Below are positions 1-8,304 of a stretch of DNA of 23,965 nucleotides, piece after piece. The number at the start of each line of letters is the position of its first letter. Within the stretch, counting starts at the first letter, position 1. Origin of the DNA: an uncultured Caldimonas sp. (GTDB lineage Bacteria > Pseudomonadota > Gammaproteobacteria > Burkholderiales > Burkholderiaceae). The notes beneath the pieces were generated by a model. It worked only from the letters and a program-made list of their open reading frames with translations, did not search any database and had not been told where the DNA came from. The stretch is from contig NZ_CAMLJQ010000056.1 of assembly GCF_946480305.1 (NCBI RefSeq), forward strand, positions 1 to 23,965. Direction: 5' to 3'. The translations under genes and the position numbers were made by a program.

Positions 1-36
1 TACCCGCCCGCCGGGGCGGACTCCCGGCGCGAAAGA

Positions 37-125
37 GCAGGCTTGCGCAGCGCCCGCCCCCGCGGCAGCGGGCAACGCCAGCAGGCTCGCGCAGCGCTCA
101 CCCCCGCGGCAGCGGGCAACAGCCA
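37..125. repeat. tandem direct repeat, two near-identical 44/45-base units
   Basis: Two adjacent copies are visible, at 37-80 and 81-125. They differ at only a few positions and both begin GCAGGCT and end in GGCAAC followed by a short tail. Each copy contains a CCCGC-GGCA-GCGGG stem-loop. The repeat lies just beyond the 3' end of kynB, which is read on the minus strand, so it could act in transcript termination or simply be an intergenic duplication. No gene was supported in 1-173. Confidence 0.75.
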
Positions 126-173
126 GCGGCCCGCCGACAGCAGCGGCAGCAAGCCAACACAGCCTGAAGCCAT

Positions 174-800
174 TCAAAGCTCCCTCAACACCGCCCGAAC
201 CGGACTCGCATCCGCCTCAACCAGCCGCAACGGCAGCGCAATCAACTCATAGTCCCCCTCGGCCACCTCGTCCAACACGAGGTTCTCCAACACCCGCAGG
301 TCGTGCCTCAACAGCACCTGATGCGCATCGAGCGTCTTGCTCGCCGCCGGATCGACCGACGCGGTATCGATCCCCACCAGCCGCACGCCTCGCTGTGCCA
401 GCCACTCCAGCGTCTCGGGCGCAAACGCCGTGAAGTCGTCCACCCACCGGTCCACCGGTGCCCGCACATGGGTGCGCACCAGCACCCGCGCCGGCAGCCC
501 GGCCTCGACGCGCGCCAGATGCTCTGGCAGCACCAAGGGCCCGACACCGAGGCAATGCACCACGCGGCACGGCCCGAGGAAGGCATCCAGCGGCACCGCA
601 CCGATCGGCGCGGCACCGTCGGCGTAATGCAGCGGCCCGTCCGCATGCGCGCCGGCATGCGGCGACAAGGTGATCTCGCTGACGTTGACCGGGCAGCCGG
701 GCCCGATCGTGGCGGCCCAGCGTTGCCGGTACGGCGTGTCACCCGGGAAGACCGGGCTGCCGTTGAAAAGGGGCGGGGAAATGTCCCAAAGGCGCTTCAT
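174..800 (-). CDS. kynB: kynurenine formamidase (arylformamidase), cyclase family
   Basis: This enzyme hydrolyses N-formylkynurenine to kynurenine and formate in tryptophan breakdown, in the cytoplasm. The protein of 208 residues matches the usual KynB length and begins [11 protein letters not shown], typical of the family. The metal-binding motif is seen as HAGAHAD (H48, H52, D54), corresponding to the family HxGTHxD with Ala for Thr. A second conserved block, [10 protein letters not shown], is present near residue 145. I chose the ATG at 800; an in-frame TTG at 821 would add seven residues but fits the family less well. No other kynurenine-pathway gene is in view. It is probably unrelated to the pigment cluster. 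Confidence 0.9.
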   Translation of the reverse strand: MKRLWDISPPLFNGSPVFPGDTPYRQRWAATIGPGCPVNVSEITLSPHAGAHADGPLHYADGAAPIGAVPLDAFLGPCRVVHCLGVGPLVLPEHLARVEAGLPARVLVRTHVRAPVDRWVDDFTAFAPETLEWLAQRGVRLVGIDTASVDPAASKTLDAHQVLLRHDLRVLENLVLDEVAEGDYELIALPLRLVEADASPVRAVLREL

Positions 801-903
801 GAAGTTCGGCTCGAACGTCAAGGAGCGCCGTTTCTAGCATCGGGAAAAAAGCCATGGTGTCGGTTATTTCCAACGGGCAGTGCTTTCCCCGATGCAGCGT
901 CGA

Positions 904-2643
904 TCAGCGGCTGATGGCCACCGGCGCGCCATCTCCACCGCGCGCGAGTTGCGCCGCGCGCTGCGCCAGTTCGACGAACTCGCGGCGCTGGCCGTGCGGG
1001 TCGCGTCCGAGGCTGCGCTCGGCCATGGTCAACACTTCGCGCCAGCCGAAGTCGTGCAGGTGGGGCGAGCCTTGCAACAACTGCCCGTAAGCGGCGACGG
1101 CGGTCGCGAAGCGAAAGTCCTCGCTTGCCTGCGCCATCGACACCGGCTCCTTCGACAGGGCCTGTTCGATGAGCCGGCTGCGGCTTTCGTCGGGCAGCTT
1201 GTAGCGGATCTTCAGGAAGCCGAGTTCGTCATCGCGGCCATCGGCTTTCGCGGCAGGGCGGTTGGCCGGGTAGCGCTCCTCGTCGTGCAGGCCGCGCTGA
1301 CCGTGCAGCGTGACTTCATAGAGGGCCGTCACGCGGTGACCCGCGCCCACGTCGCCGGCATCGACCTGGTCGTTGTTGAAATCCTCGCGCGCGAGCTGCC
1401 GGTTGTCGTAGCCGATCAGCCGGTACTCCTTCACCACGGCGGGGTTGAACTCGACCTGCAGCTTCACGTCGCGTGCCACCGTGGCGAGCGTGGAGGTGAA
1501 TTCGTCGACCAGCACCTTGCGGCCTTCCGCGGCGGTGTCGAGAAAGGAGTATTTGCCGTCGCCCACGTCGGCGATCTGCTCCATCAAGGCGTCGTTGTAG
1601 CTCGCATGCCCAACGCCGAGCGTCGACAGGCCGATGCCTGCTTTGCGCTCGGACGCGACGATCTCCTTCAACTGGTCGATGTCGGTCACGCCGACGTTGA
1701 AATCGCCGTCGGTGGCCAGCAGGATGCGGTTGATGCCGCCTTCGATGTAGCCGCGGCGCGCCTGTTCATAGGCGAGGCGCAGGCCCGACGCACCGGCGGT
1801 GCTGCCGCCGGCCTGCAGCGAGGTGATCGCCCGGCGGATGACGTCCTTGCGGTCACCGGGCACCGATTCCAGCAGCACGCGGGTCGCGCCGGAATAGGTG
1901 ACGATGGAGACGCGGTCTTGCTCGCGCAACTGTTCGACGAAGCCGAGCAGCGACTCCTTCACCACCGGCAGGCTCTGCGGAATGCTCATGGAGCCGGACA
2001 CGTCGACCAGGAACACGAGGTTCGCGGGCGGCAGCGATTCCTTGGCCGGGTCGGCCGCCTGGATGCCGATCTTCAGCAGGTGGTTCGACGGATTCCAGGG
2101 TGCCGGCGCCAGCTCGGTGTGGACTGCGAAAGGCACGCCTGATGCGGCAGCCGGCCGTGCGTAGTCGTAGCTGAAGTAGTTGAGCATCTCCTCGACGCGT
2201 ACCGCGTCCCTGGGCACCGAGACGCCTCGGCGCAACAGGCCGCGCACGCTGGTGTAGGAGCCCGTGTCGACGTCGATCGAGAAGGTCGACACCGGCTCGA
2301 CGGCGACGCGCTTGACCGGATGGGCCATCGCGCCCCGGGTCGTGATGTGGGTGTAGGGCGCGTCCTGCGCCATCTGCCCCGCGGGGGCGACGGGGGCGGG
2401 CATCAACGGGGTCGCGAGCGCGACCGAGGGGGCAGGCGCGGGTGCGGCGGTGGAGGCCGCCTCGCGCTGCAGCTCGCGACGGGCCGCGACCTCGGTATCG
2501 GCCGCGGCTTTGGATCGGGCCTCGCGCGACTCGGCGGCCGGTTCGGGGCGAGGGGCGGAGCAGGCGCCGAGCGCCAACGCGAGGGCCGCGCAAAGCAGCC
2601 GGACGAATTGGCCCTGCGCCGGGCGGTGGAGCGGACGATCCAT
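904..2643 (-). CDS. YfbK-like von Willebrand factor type A lipoprotein
   Basis: This is a 579-residue envelope protein of unknown exact function. It starts with a lipoprotein signal ending in LALALGAC (predicted lipidated Cys28), followed by an Ala/Pro/Arg-rich linker to about residue 95. A conserved N-terminal block (FSIDVDTGSYTSVR, 121-134) precedes the VWA domain, whose metal-ion-dependent adhesion site is complete: DVSGS (D214, S216, S218), Thr282 and Asp312. The C-terminal third matches the DUF3520-type extension of YfbK proteins. A GAGG ribosome-binding site lies about seven bases before the ATG at 2643. It is a single gene, separated from its neighbours by about 100 bases on each side. 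Family assignment is firm; the ligand is unknown. Confidence 0.88.
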   Translation of the reverse strand: MDRPLHRPAQGQFVRLLCAALALALGACSAPRPEPAAESREARSKAAADTEVAARRELQREAASTAAPAPAPSVALATPLMPAPVAPAGQMAQDAPYTHITTRGAMAHPVKRVAVEPVSTFSIDVDTGSYTSVRGLLRRGVSVPRDAVRVEEMLNYFSYDYARPAAASGVPFAVHTELAPAPWNPSNHLLKIGIQAADPAKESLPPANLVFLVDVSGSMSIPQSLPVVKESLLGFVEQLREQDRVSIVTYSGATRVLLESVPGDRKDVIRRAITSLQAGGSTAGASGLRLAYEQARRGYIEGGINRILLATDGDFNVGVTDIDQLKEIVASERKAGIGLSTLGVGHASYNDALMEQIADVGDGKYSFLDTAAEGRKVLVDEFTSTLATVARDVKLQVEFNPAVVKEYRLIGYDNRQLAREDFNNDQVDAGDVGAGHRVTALYEVTLHGQRGLHDEERYPANRPAAKADGRDDELGFLKIRYKLPDESRSRLIEQALSKEPVSMAQASEDFRFATAVAAYGQLLQGSPHLHDFGWREVLTMAERSLGRDPHGQRREFVELAQRAAQLARGGDGAPVAISR

Positions 2644-2736
2644 GGAGCAACCTCACTTTCGTTGTTGTGGGCCGGCTCCGCGAAAGGGGCGATGGGAGCC
2701 GTTGTGACCATGAACGGCGACAACGGCGCAACGGGG

Positions 2737-3090
2737 TTAACCAGTTTCTTCCCCGAGTGGCGGCAGGCCGTGGCGTGCCCTTGCACGCGCGCAGGCGTCG
2801 TCACCCACGCCGACCGACGCCCATGCGCCGAATTCACGGCACGGTGACGGGCGCCACTCGTAGATGCCGCAATAGGCGCGTTCGCCCACCGTGCCGACGA
2901 GCGCCGCGCAGCGGGGGCGCGCGTGGTCGGTGCCGCGCATGCGGCAGGTGTGCTCGGTCACTTCCACCGCCAGGCCGGAAGGCACGCGGCCCCCTTCCTC
3001 GTCGAGCTCCTCCCGCGCGAAGTCGACGCGGAAGCTGGCGCAGCACGCGCCGCAGCTCAGGCACGGGTTGTAGCTCGGCGCGGTGCTCAT
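2737..3090 (-). CDS. YkgJ-family cysteine cluster protein
   Basis: A small soluble protein (117 residues) with the YkgJ/UPF0153 pattern: CxxCxxCC near the N terminus (C10, C13, C16, C17), then C49, C61, C74 and C84, the last in the typical RPSPCREF context. The cysteines are thought to bind zinc or an iron-sulfur cluster; the family has no settled function. The start codon overlaps the stop codon of the upstream HD-domain gene by four bases (ATGA), so the two are translationally coupled. Confidence 0.85.
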   Translation of the reverse strand: MSTAPSYNPCLSCGACCASFRVDFAREELDEEGGRVPSGLAVEVTEHTCRMRGTDHARPRCAALVGTVGERAYCGIYEWRPSPCREFGAWASVGVGDDACARARARHGLPPLGEETG

Positions 3091-3755
3091 GCCCCGGCTC
3101 CCTGCAATGCCGTCAGCGCCCGCTGCAGGTTGGCGCGCGCTGTTGCTTCATAGCGGTCGTGGAAAAGGTCGGTGGCATACAGTCGCGGGCGATCCAGAAA
3201 GCTCCGCAGCACCTTGCCGCGCCCGGCCACATAGGCCGAGTGCGGCACCCAGCGGTATTCGTGCCGCACGCCTTCTTCGAAGAGGTCGTAGACGTGCGGC
3301 GGCTGACCGAGGATGGCGAGGTCGATGTCGACGACCCAACGGTCGTCGCCGGCGAGCGCGCCATCGTGATGCTGGGTCGCCATGATGTGCTGCTCCACGC
3401 GGCGAGCCAGTTCGCCGGCGCGCTCGCCCGGCAGGCCGCAACCGAGGATGAAGCGCCGCGCCCAATCGGCGCTGCGGCGCTCGTTGTTCCTGGCCCAGGG
3501 CCAGTAGACCGCATCGTGGAACCACAGGGCCAGTGCCACGGCCTGCGGGTCGTCGCAGTGCGGTGCCACTTCGCCGGCGTGCCGCACGCAGGCGAGCAGG
3601 TGGGTGGCGTCGTGGTAGCGACGCGGCCAGCGGCTCCAGGTGTGGATGAGGGTCTCACCCATGCCGGTGGCGGCCGCGCCGGCGAGTCCGAGCTGCGCGC
3701 ACAGGGCGCGCCAGTGGGCGACGAGTTCCTCATGTTGGGCGGGGGAAAGGCGCAT
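3087..3755 (-). CDS. HD-superfamily predicted metal-dependent hydrolase
   Basis: A 222-residue cytoplasmic protein. The visible metal-ligand motifs are YHDATH (H48, H52), LWFHD (H80-D81) and a later Asp in VDIDLAILG (about 147-150), as in HD-domain phosphohydrolases. Close relatives are annotated as predicted metal-dependent HD phosphohydrolases, and some carry the misleading label of an NMDA-receptor-like subunit. The substrate is unknown. It is the first gene of a two-gene unit with the downstream YkgJ-type gene. It faces the DUF2784 gene with only 37 bases between start codons, so their promoters must overlap or lie within coding sequence. Confidence 0.82.
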   Translation of the reverse strand: MRLSPAQHEELVAHWRALCAQLGLAGAAATGMGETLIHTWSRWPRRYHDATHLLACVRHAGEVAPHCDDPQAVALALWFHDAVYWPWARNNERRSADWARRFILGCGLPGERAGELARRVEQHIMATQHHDGALAGDDRWVVDIDLAILGQPPHVYDLFEEGVRHEYRWVPHSAYVAGRGKVLRSFLDRPRLYATDLFHDRYEATARANLQRALTALQGAGA

Positions 3756-3792
3756 GCCGCGAGGCTACCGCAAGCGAGGTACGCTCGCGCAC

Positions 3793-4173
3793 ATGGTCTA
3801 CCGACTGCTGGCCGACGCGCTGGTGCTGCTGCACCTGGCTTTTGTCGTGTTCGTGGTGGCCGGGGGGCTGCTGGTGCTGCGTTGGCCGCGCGTGGCCTGG
3901 GCGCACCTGCCAGCAGCCGCATGGGGTGTCTGGATCGAGTGGAGCGGCGGCATCTGCCCGCTGACACCGCTTGAAAACCGGCTGCGAACCGCCGGCGGCG
4001 AAGCGGGCTATGCGGGGTCGTTCGTCGAGCACTATGTGATGCCCGTGCTCTACCCCGTGGGACTGACCTCGACGGTGCAGGTTGCGCTGGGGGCTGCCGT
4101 GCTGGTGCTCAACCTCGCGATCTACGGGTGGTGCATGAGGCGCCGAGGCGATGCGCGCACACGTCGGCAATAG
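3793..4173 (+). CDS. DUF2784 family membrane protein
   Basis: A 126-residue protein with three hydrophobic segments: near residues 5-27, around 35-48 (including the GVWIEW stretch) and near 95-117. The sequence ICPLTPLEN in the middle is characteristic of DUF2784 proteins, an inner-membrane family without known function. An open frame continues upstream to 3640, but that part is antisense to the HD-domain gene, so I start at the ATG at 3793. The C terminus is basic. Confidence 0.82.
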   Translation: MVYRLLADALVLLHLAFVVFVVAGGLLVLRWPRVAWAHLPAAAWGVWIEWSGGICPLTPLENRLRTAGGEAGYAGSFVEHYVMPVLYPVGLTSTVQVALGAAVLVLNLAIYGWCMRRRGDARTRRQ

Positions 4174-4229
4174 TGGGCAACTGGCGGCCGTCCCTCTTCT
4201 AGGGGGCGTTCCGCCAGAGGGGCCCACGC

Positions 4230-4235
4230 TAGAAT
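4230..4235 (+). promoter_or_regulatory. candidate -10 element for the halogenase-chorismatase operon
   Basis: TAGAAT in the context GCTAGAATCC matches the sigma-70 -10 consensus at five of six positions and lies in the only sizeable gap (4174-4323) before the plus-strand operon. The -35 region is weak, so this is a suggestion, not a proven promoter. Confidence 0.4.
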
Positions 4236-4243
4236 CCCGCCTC

Positions 4244-4261
4244 GTGCCGGACTGCCGGCAC
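4244..4261 (+). promoter_or_regulatory. leader hairpin upstream of the halogenase gene
   Basis: A perfect 7-base stem (GTGCCGG / CCGGCAC) with an ACTG loop. If the TAGAAT at 4230 is the -10 box, this hairpin would form at or very near the 5' end of the message, about 60 bases before the start codon. It could protect the transcript or be an operator. It has no U-tract and is not a typical terminator. Confidence 0.45.
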
Positions 4262-4323
4262 ACCCATCCCTACACATGCACAGGCGCTGCCTTGCACAGG
4301 CCGGCGGCCCTCCGACAGCTCTC

Positions 4324-5652
4324 ATGGATTCGACTTCCTCTTCCAACGCACCGGAATTGATGCAGTGCGAGGTGCTGATCGTCGGCGGCGGCCCGGCAGG
4401 GTCGACGCTCGCCACCTTGCTGGCCCGCCGCGGCCGCGATGTGGTGGTGCTCGAGAAGGAGCACCATCCGCGCTTCCACATCGGCGAATCGCTGTTGCCC
4501 GCCAACGTGGCCTTGTTCGACGAACTCGGCGTGCGCGACGAGCTGGAGCGCATCGGCATGCCCAAGTGGGGCATCGAGTTCATCTCCGAGGAGCACGAGC
4601 ACCGCAGCTACCTCGAGTTTGCCGACGCGTGGGACAAATCCATGCCCTATGCCTGGCAGGTGCGCCGCTCGGTGCTCGACGAGATGCTGTTCCGCCATGC
4701 TGCGAAGGAAGGTGCCCGCACCTTTGAAGGCCACAAGGTGCGCAACGTCAGCTTCGATGCGGAAGGCGCGACGGCCGAGGTGCAGCTCGAAGACGGTCGC
4801 CGCCAGACCTGGCGCGCCAGGTACTTCGTCGACGCGTCGGGCCGAGACACGCTGCTCGCGAACCAGTTCAAGTGCAAGCACAAGAACCCCAAGCACAACA
4901 GCTCGGCGCTGTTCGGCCATTTCCGCAATGCGCGGCGGCTGGAGGGCAAGCGAGAGGGCAACATCAGCATCGCGTGGTTCCCGCACGGGTGGTTCTGGTT
5001 CATTCCGCTGGCTGACGGCACCACGAGCGTGGGCGCCGTGTGCTGGCCGTACTACCTCAAGTCCCGCAAGAAGCCGCTGCCGGAGTTTTTCCGCGACACG
5101 ATCGCGATGGTGCCCGAGCTGGCCGACCGGCTGAAGGACGCCGAGCTGATCGACGAACAGGTGCACGCCACCGGCAACTATTCGTACAGCGCGTCGCACG
5201 CCAGCGGCGAGCGCTACGTGATGCTCGGCGATGCGTTCGCGTTCATCGATCCGGTGTTCTCGTCGGGCCTGTACCTGGCCATGCGCAGCGCGTTCAACGC
5301 GGTCGACGTGGTCGAAACCACGCTGGACCGCCCGCACGAGGCGGCCGCCGCGCGCAAGCGCTTCGAGAAGATCATGCGCTTCGGGCCGAACCAGTTCTCG
5401 TGGTTCATCTTCCGCGCCACATTGCCGACGATCCGCGAATTCTTCATGTTCCCGCGCAACCCGCTGCGCATGAAGGAGGCGCTGCTGTCGCTGCTGGCCG
5501 GCGACATCTACGGCAAGACGCCGATCTGGACCTCGCTGCGGCTGCTCAAGGCGGTGTACTACACCGAGTCGCTGCGGCATTTCAAGCGTTCGTGGCACGC
5601 CTGGCGACAGCGCAAGATCGCGATCCGCGATGTCGAGGTGGCCGGCCAGTGA
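4324..5652 (+). CDS. flavin-dependent halogenase-like FAD oxidoreductase of the aryl polyene cluster
   Basis: A 442-residue cytoplasmic flavoprotein. The FAD Rossmann motif GGGPAGS is at 21-27, followed by the HIGESLLP block (52-59) seen in halogenases acting on phenolic or carrier-bound substrates. KWGIEF (K81, G83, F86) fits the halogenase KxGxxF signature, with Lys81 as candidate catalytic lysine. GWFWFIP (W223, W225, I227, P228) matches the WxWxIP signature of flavin-dependent halogenases. GDAFAFIDPVFSSG near 302-315 is the second FAD motif. Xanthomonadins are brominated aryl polyenes, so halogenation of the hydroxybenzoyl head is the likely job, but halide and site are inferred. I start at the ATG at 4324; another in-frame ATG at 4276 would add 16 unlike residues. 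First gene of the operon; its stop overlaps the chorismatase GTG. Confidence 0.85.
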   Translation: MDSTSSSNAPELMQCEVLIVGGGPAGSTLATLLARRGRDVVVLEKEHHPRFHIGESLLPANVALFDELGVRDELERIGMPKWGIEFISEEHEHRSYLEFADAWDKSMPYAWQVRRSVLDEMLFRHAAKEGARTFEGHKVRNVSFDAEGATAEVQLEDGRRQTWRARYFVDASGRDTLLANQFKCKHKNPKHNSSALFGHFRNARRLEGKREGNISIAWFPHGWFWFIPLADGTTSVGAVCWPYYLKSRKKPLPEFFRDTIAMVPELADRLKDAELIDEQVHATGNYSYSASHASGERYVMLGDAFAFIDPVFSSGLYLAMRSAFNAVDVVETTLDRPHEAAAARKRFEKIMRFGPNQFSWFIFRATLPTIREFFMFPRNPLRMKEALLSLLAGDIYGKTPIWTSLRLLKAVYYTESLRHFKRSWHAWRQRKIAIRDVEVAGQ

Positions 5653-6689
5653 AGCAAGCGCAGTGGGCGGGTGCCGTGGCGCCGCCGTCACCGCTGGTGT
5701 TCCGGCGGCAAGGGGCTGAGCCTGAGTCCGCAGAGCCGGACGCGGGGCTGCACCTGCTCGTCCGACGGACTCACCTCACCAGCGAAGGCGGATCGCTGGC
5801 CGCCCCGCCGCTGCTGTTGCCGCGCGAGCCGCTGGCCGAAGCATGGCTGGTCACGCAGCCGGTGCACGAGTTCGCGCATGGGTGCCTGAGCTACAGCACC
5901 GATGGCGAATGGCTGCATGGCACGGCCCATATCGACGAGCGCTCGCTCGCCGGTGGCCTCGAGGCGGCAGCGTTCGAGGTCTATTCCGCGCTGTTTTCGT
6001 TGCTGGCCGATAGCGGCTGCCCGCACTTGCTGCGGCTGTGGAACTACGTGGCCGACATCAACGTCACCGGCGACGGCATGGAGCGCTACCGGCAGTTCAA
6101 CGCCGGGCGGCAGCGAGCCTTCCTGGCCGCCGACCGCAGCGCCTTCGTCGGCGCACCGGCCGCGTGTGCGCTGGGGACCCGGCAGGGTGGGCTGACGGTG
6201 CATTTCCTGGCCGGGCGCGTGGCGCCGCTGGCCGTCGAGAACCCGCGGCAGGTCAGCGCCTATCACTACCCCAGCACCTACGGCCCACGCAGCCCTACTT
6301 TCTCGCGTGCCGCGCTGGCCGACCTTGGTGGCGGCCGCGAGGTGCTGTTCATCTCCGGCACCGCGAGCATCGTCGGCCACCAGACCGTGCACGTCGGCGA
6401 CGTGCGTCGGCAGACCGAAGAAACGCTGGCCAATCTGCAAGCCGTGATCGACGCGGCGCGCCCGCAAAGCCGGGCCGCCACGGGTTACGCATTGAGCGAA
6501 CTGGACATGACGGTCTACGTTCGCCACGAAGGCGACCTGCCTGCCGTTCGCGAAGTGCTGGTACAGCAGCTCGGTGAGGGGGCTGCGGCCGTCCGTGGCG
6601 CCCTGTACCTGCGTGCGGACATCTGTCGCGCGGACCTGCTCGTCGAGATCGAGGCGCAGGCGATCGCGCATGTGAAGGAATCTCCATGA
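5649..6689 (+). CDS. xanB2: chorismatase, XanB2/Hyg5-FkbO family (3-hydroxybenzoate synthase)
   Basis: Family members hydrolyse chorismate; XanB2 and Hyg5 give 3-hydroxybenzoate (XanB2 also 4-hydroxybenzoate), whereas FkbO makes a dihydroxycyclohexadiene carboxylate. The 346-residue protein has the conserved blocks LWNYVADIN (130-138), ENPRQVSAYHYPSTYGPRSP (197-216), FISGTASIVGH (234-244) and the C-terminal ADICRADLLVEIE. The Cys in that last block fits the Hyg5-type branch as I remember it, so 3-hydroxybenzoate is favoured. The GTG start at 5649 overlaps the halogenase stop (GTGA) and has a GAGGTGG site about eight bases upstream; the frame is open further 5' but that part overlaps the halogenase. 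It should supply the aryl starter of the polyene. Confidence 0.88.
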   Translation: MKQAQWAGAVAPPSPLVFRRQGAEPESAEPDAGLHLLVRRTHLTSEGGSLAAPPLLLPREPLAEAWLVTQPVHEFAHGCLSYSTDGEWLHGTAHIDERSLAGGLEAAAFEVYSALFSLLADSGCPHLLRLWNYVADINVTGDGMERYRQFNAGRQRAFLAADRSAFVGAPAACALGTRQGGLTVHFLAGRVAPLAVENPRQVSAYHYPSTYGPRSPTFSRAALADLGGGREVLFISGTASIVGHQTVHVGDVRRQTEETLANLQAVIDAARPQSRAATGYALSELDMTVYVRHEGDLPAVREVLVQQLGEGAAAVRGALYLRADICRADLLVEIEAQAIAHVKESP

Positions 6690-7564
6690 CGCTCACCCGC
6701 CGGACGGCCGGCGTCCTGCCGGCGTTGTCGGCACTCGTATGCCTGACGGTTGCTCCTGCACACGCTCAGGGCGGCCCCGCTCCCTTGCCGCCAGCCCGCA
6801 AGGTCGAGCGCCCGCTCTGGGAAGTGGGCCTGGGCGTCGGTGCGTTGACGCTGCCCGACTACCGCGGCGCTGCCGATCGCACCAACTACCTGCTGCCGAT
6901 CCCGTACGTCGTCTACCGCGGCGAATGGCTTCGTGCAGACCGTGAAGGTGCGCGCGCCGTACTGCTCGACGCGCAGCGGCTCGAGGTCGACCTCAGCGTC
7001 AATGCGTCGCCGCCTTCGCGCAGCGACAGCCGCGGCCCGCGTGCCGGCATGGACGACCTGCCCGCCACCGTGGAACTGGGCCCCAACGTCAACTACACGC
7101 TGTGGCGTGCCGCGTCGGGCCGCGCCAGGCTCGACCTGCGCCTGCCGGTGCGGGCGGTGATGACGCTGGAGCGCTCGCCGCGGCACATCGGGGGAGTGTT
7201 CGCGCCGCACGTCAACCTCGACCTGACCGATCTGGCCGGTGGTTGGCGCCTCGGCCTGCAGGCCGGGCCGCTGTTCGCCACGCGGCGCTACCACCACCAC
7301 TTCTATGGCGTCGACGCCGCCGATGCCCAGGCAGGTCGACCGGCATACCGCGCCAGCGGGGGCTATGGCGGCTGGCAGGCACTGGCCGCCGTGTCGCGCC
7401 GCTTCGAGCGCACGTGGGTCGGGGCCTTCCTCCGTTACGACCATCTCGGCGGGGCCGCGTTCTCCGACAGCCCGCTCGTCGAGCGCCGTCATGGCGTGAC
7501 GGCCGGCGTGGGAGTGTCGTGGGTGCTGATGAGTTCCGAGCGCCGGGTCCTGGTCGAAGAGTAG
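6686..7564 (+). CDS. MipA/OmpV family outer-membrane protein
   Basis: A 292-residue protein with a clear Sec signal peptide (Arg-rich start, hydrophobic core, cleavage predicted after AHA at about residue 27). The mature part alternates polar and hydrophobic residues as in a beta-barrel and includes LGVGALTLPDYRGA, LLPIPYVVYRGEWLR and a glycine-rich C-terminal strand, typical of MipA/OmpV. Family members are outer-membrane proteins, one reported to scaffold murein enzymes. The ATG overlaps the chorismatase stop by four bases and has an AAGGA site six bases upstream, so its expression is tied to pigment-head synthesis. A role in anchoring or exporting the polyene is inference. Confidence 0.85.
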   Translation: MTLTRRTAGVLPALSALVCLTVAPAHAQGGPAPLPPARKVERPLWEVGLGVGALTLPDYRGAADRTNYLLPIPYVVYRGEWLRADREGARAVLLDAQRLEVDLSVNASPPSRSDSRGPRAGMDDLPATVELGPNVNYTLWRAASGRARLDLRLPVRAVMTLERSPRHIGGVFAPHVNLDLTDLAGGWRLGLQAGPLFATRRYHHHFYGVDAADAQAGRPAYRASGGYGGWQALAAVSRRFERTWVGAFLRYDHLGGAAFSDSPLVERRHGVTAGVGVSWVLMSSERRVLVEE

Positions 7565-7572
7565 CCCCGCGC

Positions 7573-8304
7573 ATGGTGCTGGTCCGCGCATTGCTGGCGC
7601 TCTGGCTGTACGTCCTGCTGCTGTGGCTGGGCCTGATTTCGCTCGGCTGGAACCTGATCGCGTTCGCCATCTACCCGCTGTTTCCTCGCCGCATCGGGCA
7701 GCGGATCGGCCGGGGCGGCATCGCCTATGGCTACCGCTTCTACTGGTGGTGCGCACGCCTGAGCGGTTTGATGCGCATCGACGCCCGCGCGCTGCAGGCG
7801 CTGCGCTCCGAACCCGGGGGCCTGATCATCGCGGCCAATCACCCGACCATGCTCGACGCGCTGCTGATCGTCGCGCAACTGCCGCGTTCGGTCTGCATCA
7901 TGAAAGCTTCGTTGATGCGCAACGTGTTCCTGGGGGCCGGTGCGCGGCTGGCGCGCTACATCCGCAACGATTCGCCACGCAAGATGATCCGGCACGCGGT
8001 GGCGAGCCTGCGTGAAGGTGGGCAGCTGGTGCTGTTCCCAGAGGGCACCCGCACCGAGGGGGCGCGGCTCAACTGCTTCCGCCCGGGCATCACGGTGATC
8101 GCCCAACGAGCCGGCGTGCCGATCCAGACCGTCATCATCGAAACCGACACGCCCTATCTCGGCAAAGGCTGGCCGCTGTGGCGCTGCCCACCGCTGCCCA
8201 TCGTGTTCAAGCTGCGACTCGGCCAACGCTTCGAGCCGCAGGACGACGCGGCGCACACGCTCGGTGAGCTGGAAGCGTATTTCAGGAAGGAACTCGGATC
8301 GTGA
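7573..8304 (+). CDS. PlsC-type 1-acyl-sn-glycerol-3-phosphate acyltransferase family protein
   Basis: A 243-residue membrane-associated acyltransferase. An N-terminal hydrophobic segment (about 5-37) is followed by motif I NHPTMLD (H90, D95, the HX4D catalytic pair) and motif III FPEGTR (155-160). Aryl polyene clusters usually carry a PlsC-type enzyme thought to pass the polyene acyl chain to a glycerol or glycerophospholipid acceptor; that role is inferred here. The ATG at 7573 lies eight bases after the MipA stop. The frame is open further upstream but runs antiparallel to sense inside the MipA gene. The stop overlaps the next gene's GTG. Confidence 0.87.
   Translation: MVLVRALLALWLYVLLLWLGLISLGWNLIAFAIYPLFPRRIGQRIGRGGIAYGYRFYWWCARLSGLMRIDARALQALRSEPGGLIIAANHPTMLDALLIVAQLPRSVCIMKASLMRNVFLGAGARLARYIRNDSPRKMIRHAVASLREGGQLVLFPEGTRTEGARLNCFRPGITVIAQRAGVPIQTVIIETDTPYLGKGWPLWRCPPLPIVFKLRLGQRFEPQDDAAHTLGELEAYFRKELGS

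Noticed and set aside
37..125. Possible CRISPR array from the repeated units
   Set aside because: Only two units, directly adjacent with no spacer between them, and no cas genes.
174..821. Longer kynB start at a TTG codon (821)
   Set aside because: The ATG at 800 gives the family-typical N terminus and length.
880..2142. Plus-strand open frame (420 residues) opposite the VWA lipoprotein
   Set aside because: The opposite strand codes a VWA protein with a complete metal site; this frame is its shadow.
2442..3974. Long plus-strand open frame (510 residues) across the YkgJ and HD-domain genes
   Set aside because: Arg/Ala/Pro-rich translation without domain features, opposite to two genes with conserved metal-binding motifs.
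4270..5691. Long open frame (473 residues) on the minus strand over the halogenase gene
   Set aside because: It is antisense to a gene with many recognised motifs; its translation is Arg/His/Val-rich without family features, as expected from GC-rich codon bias.
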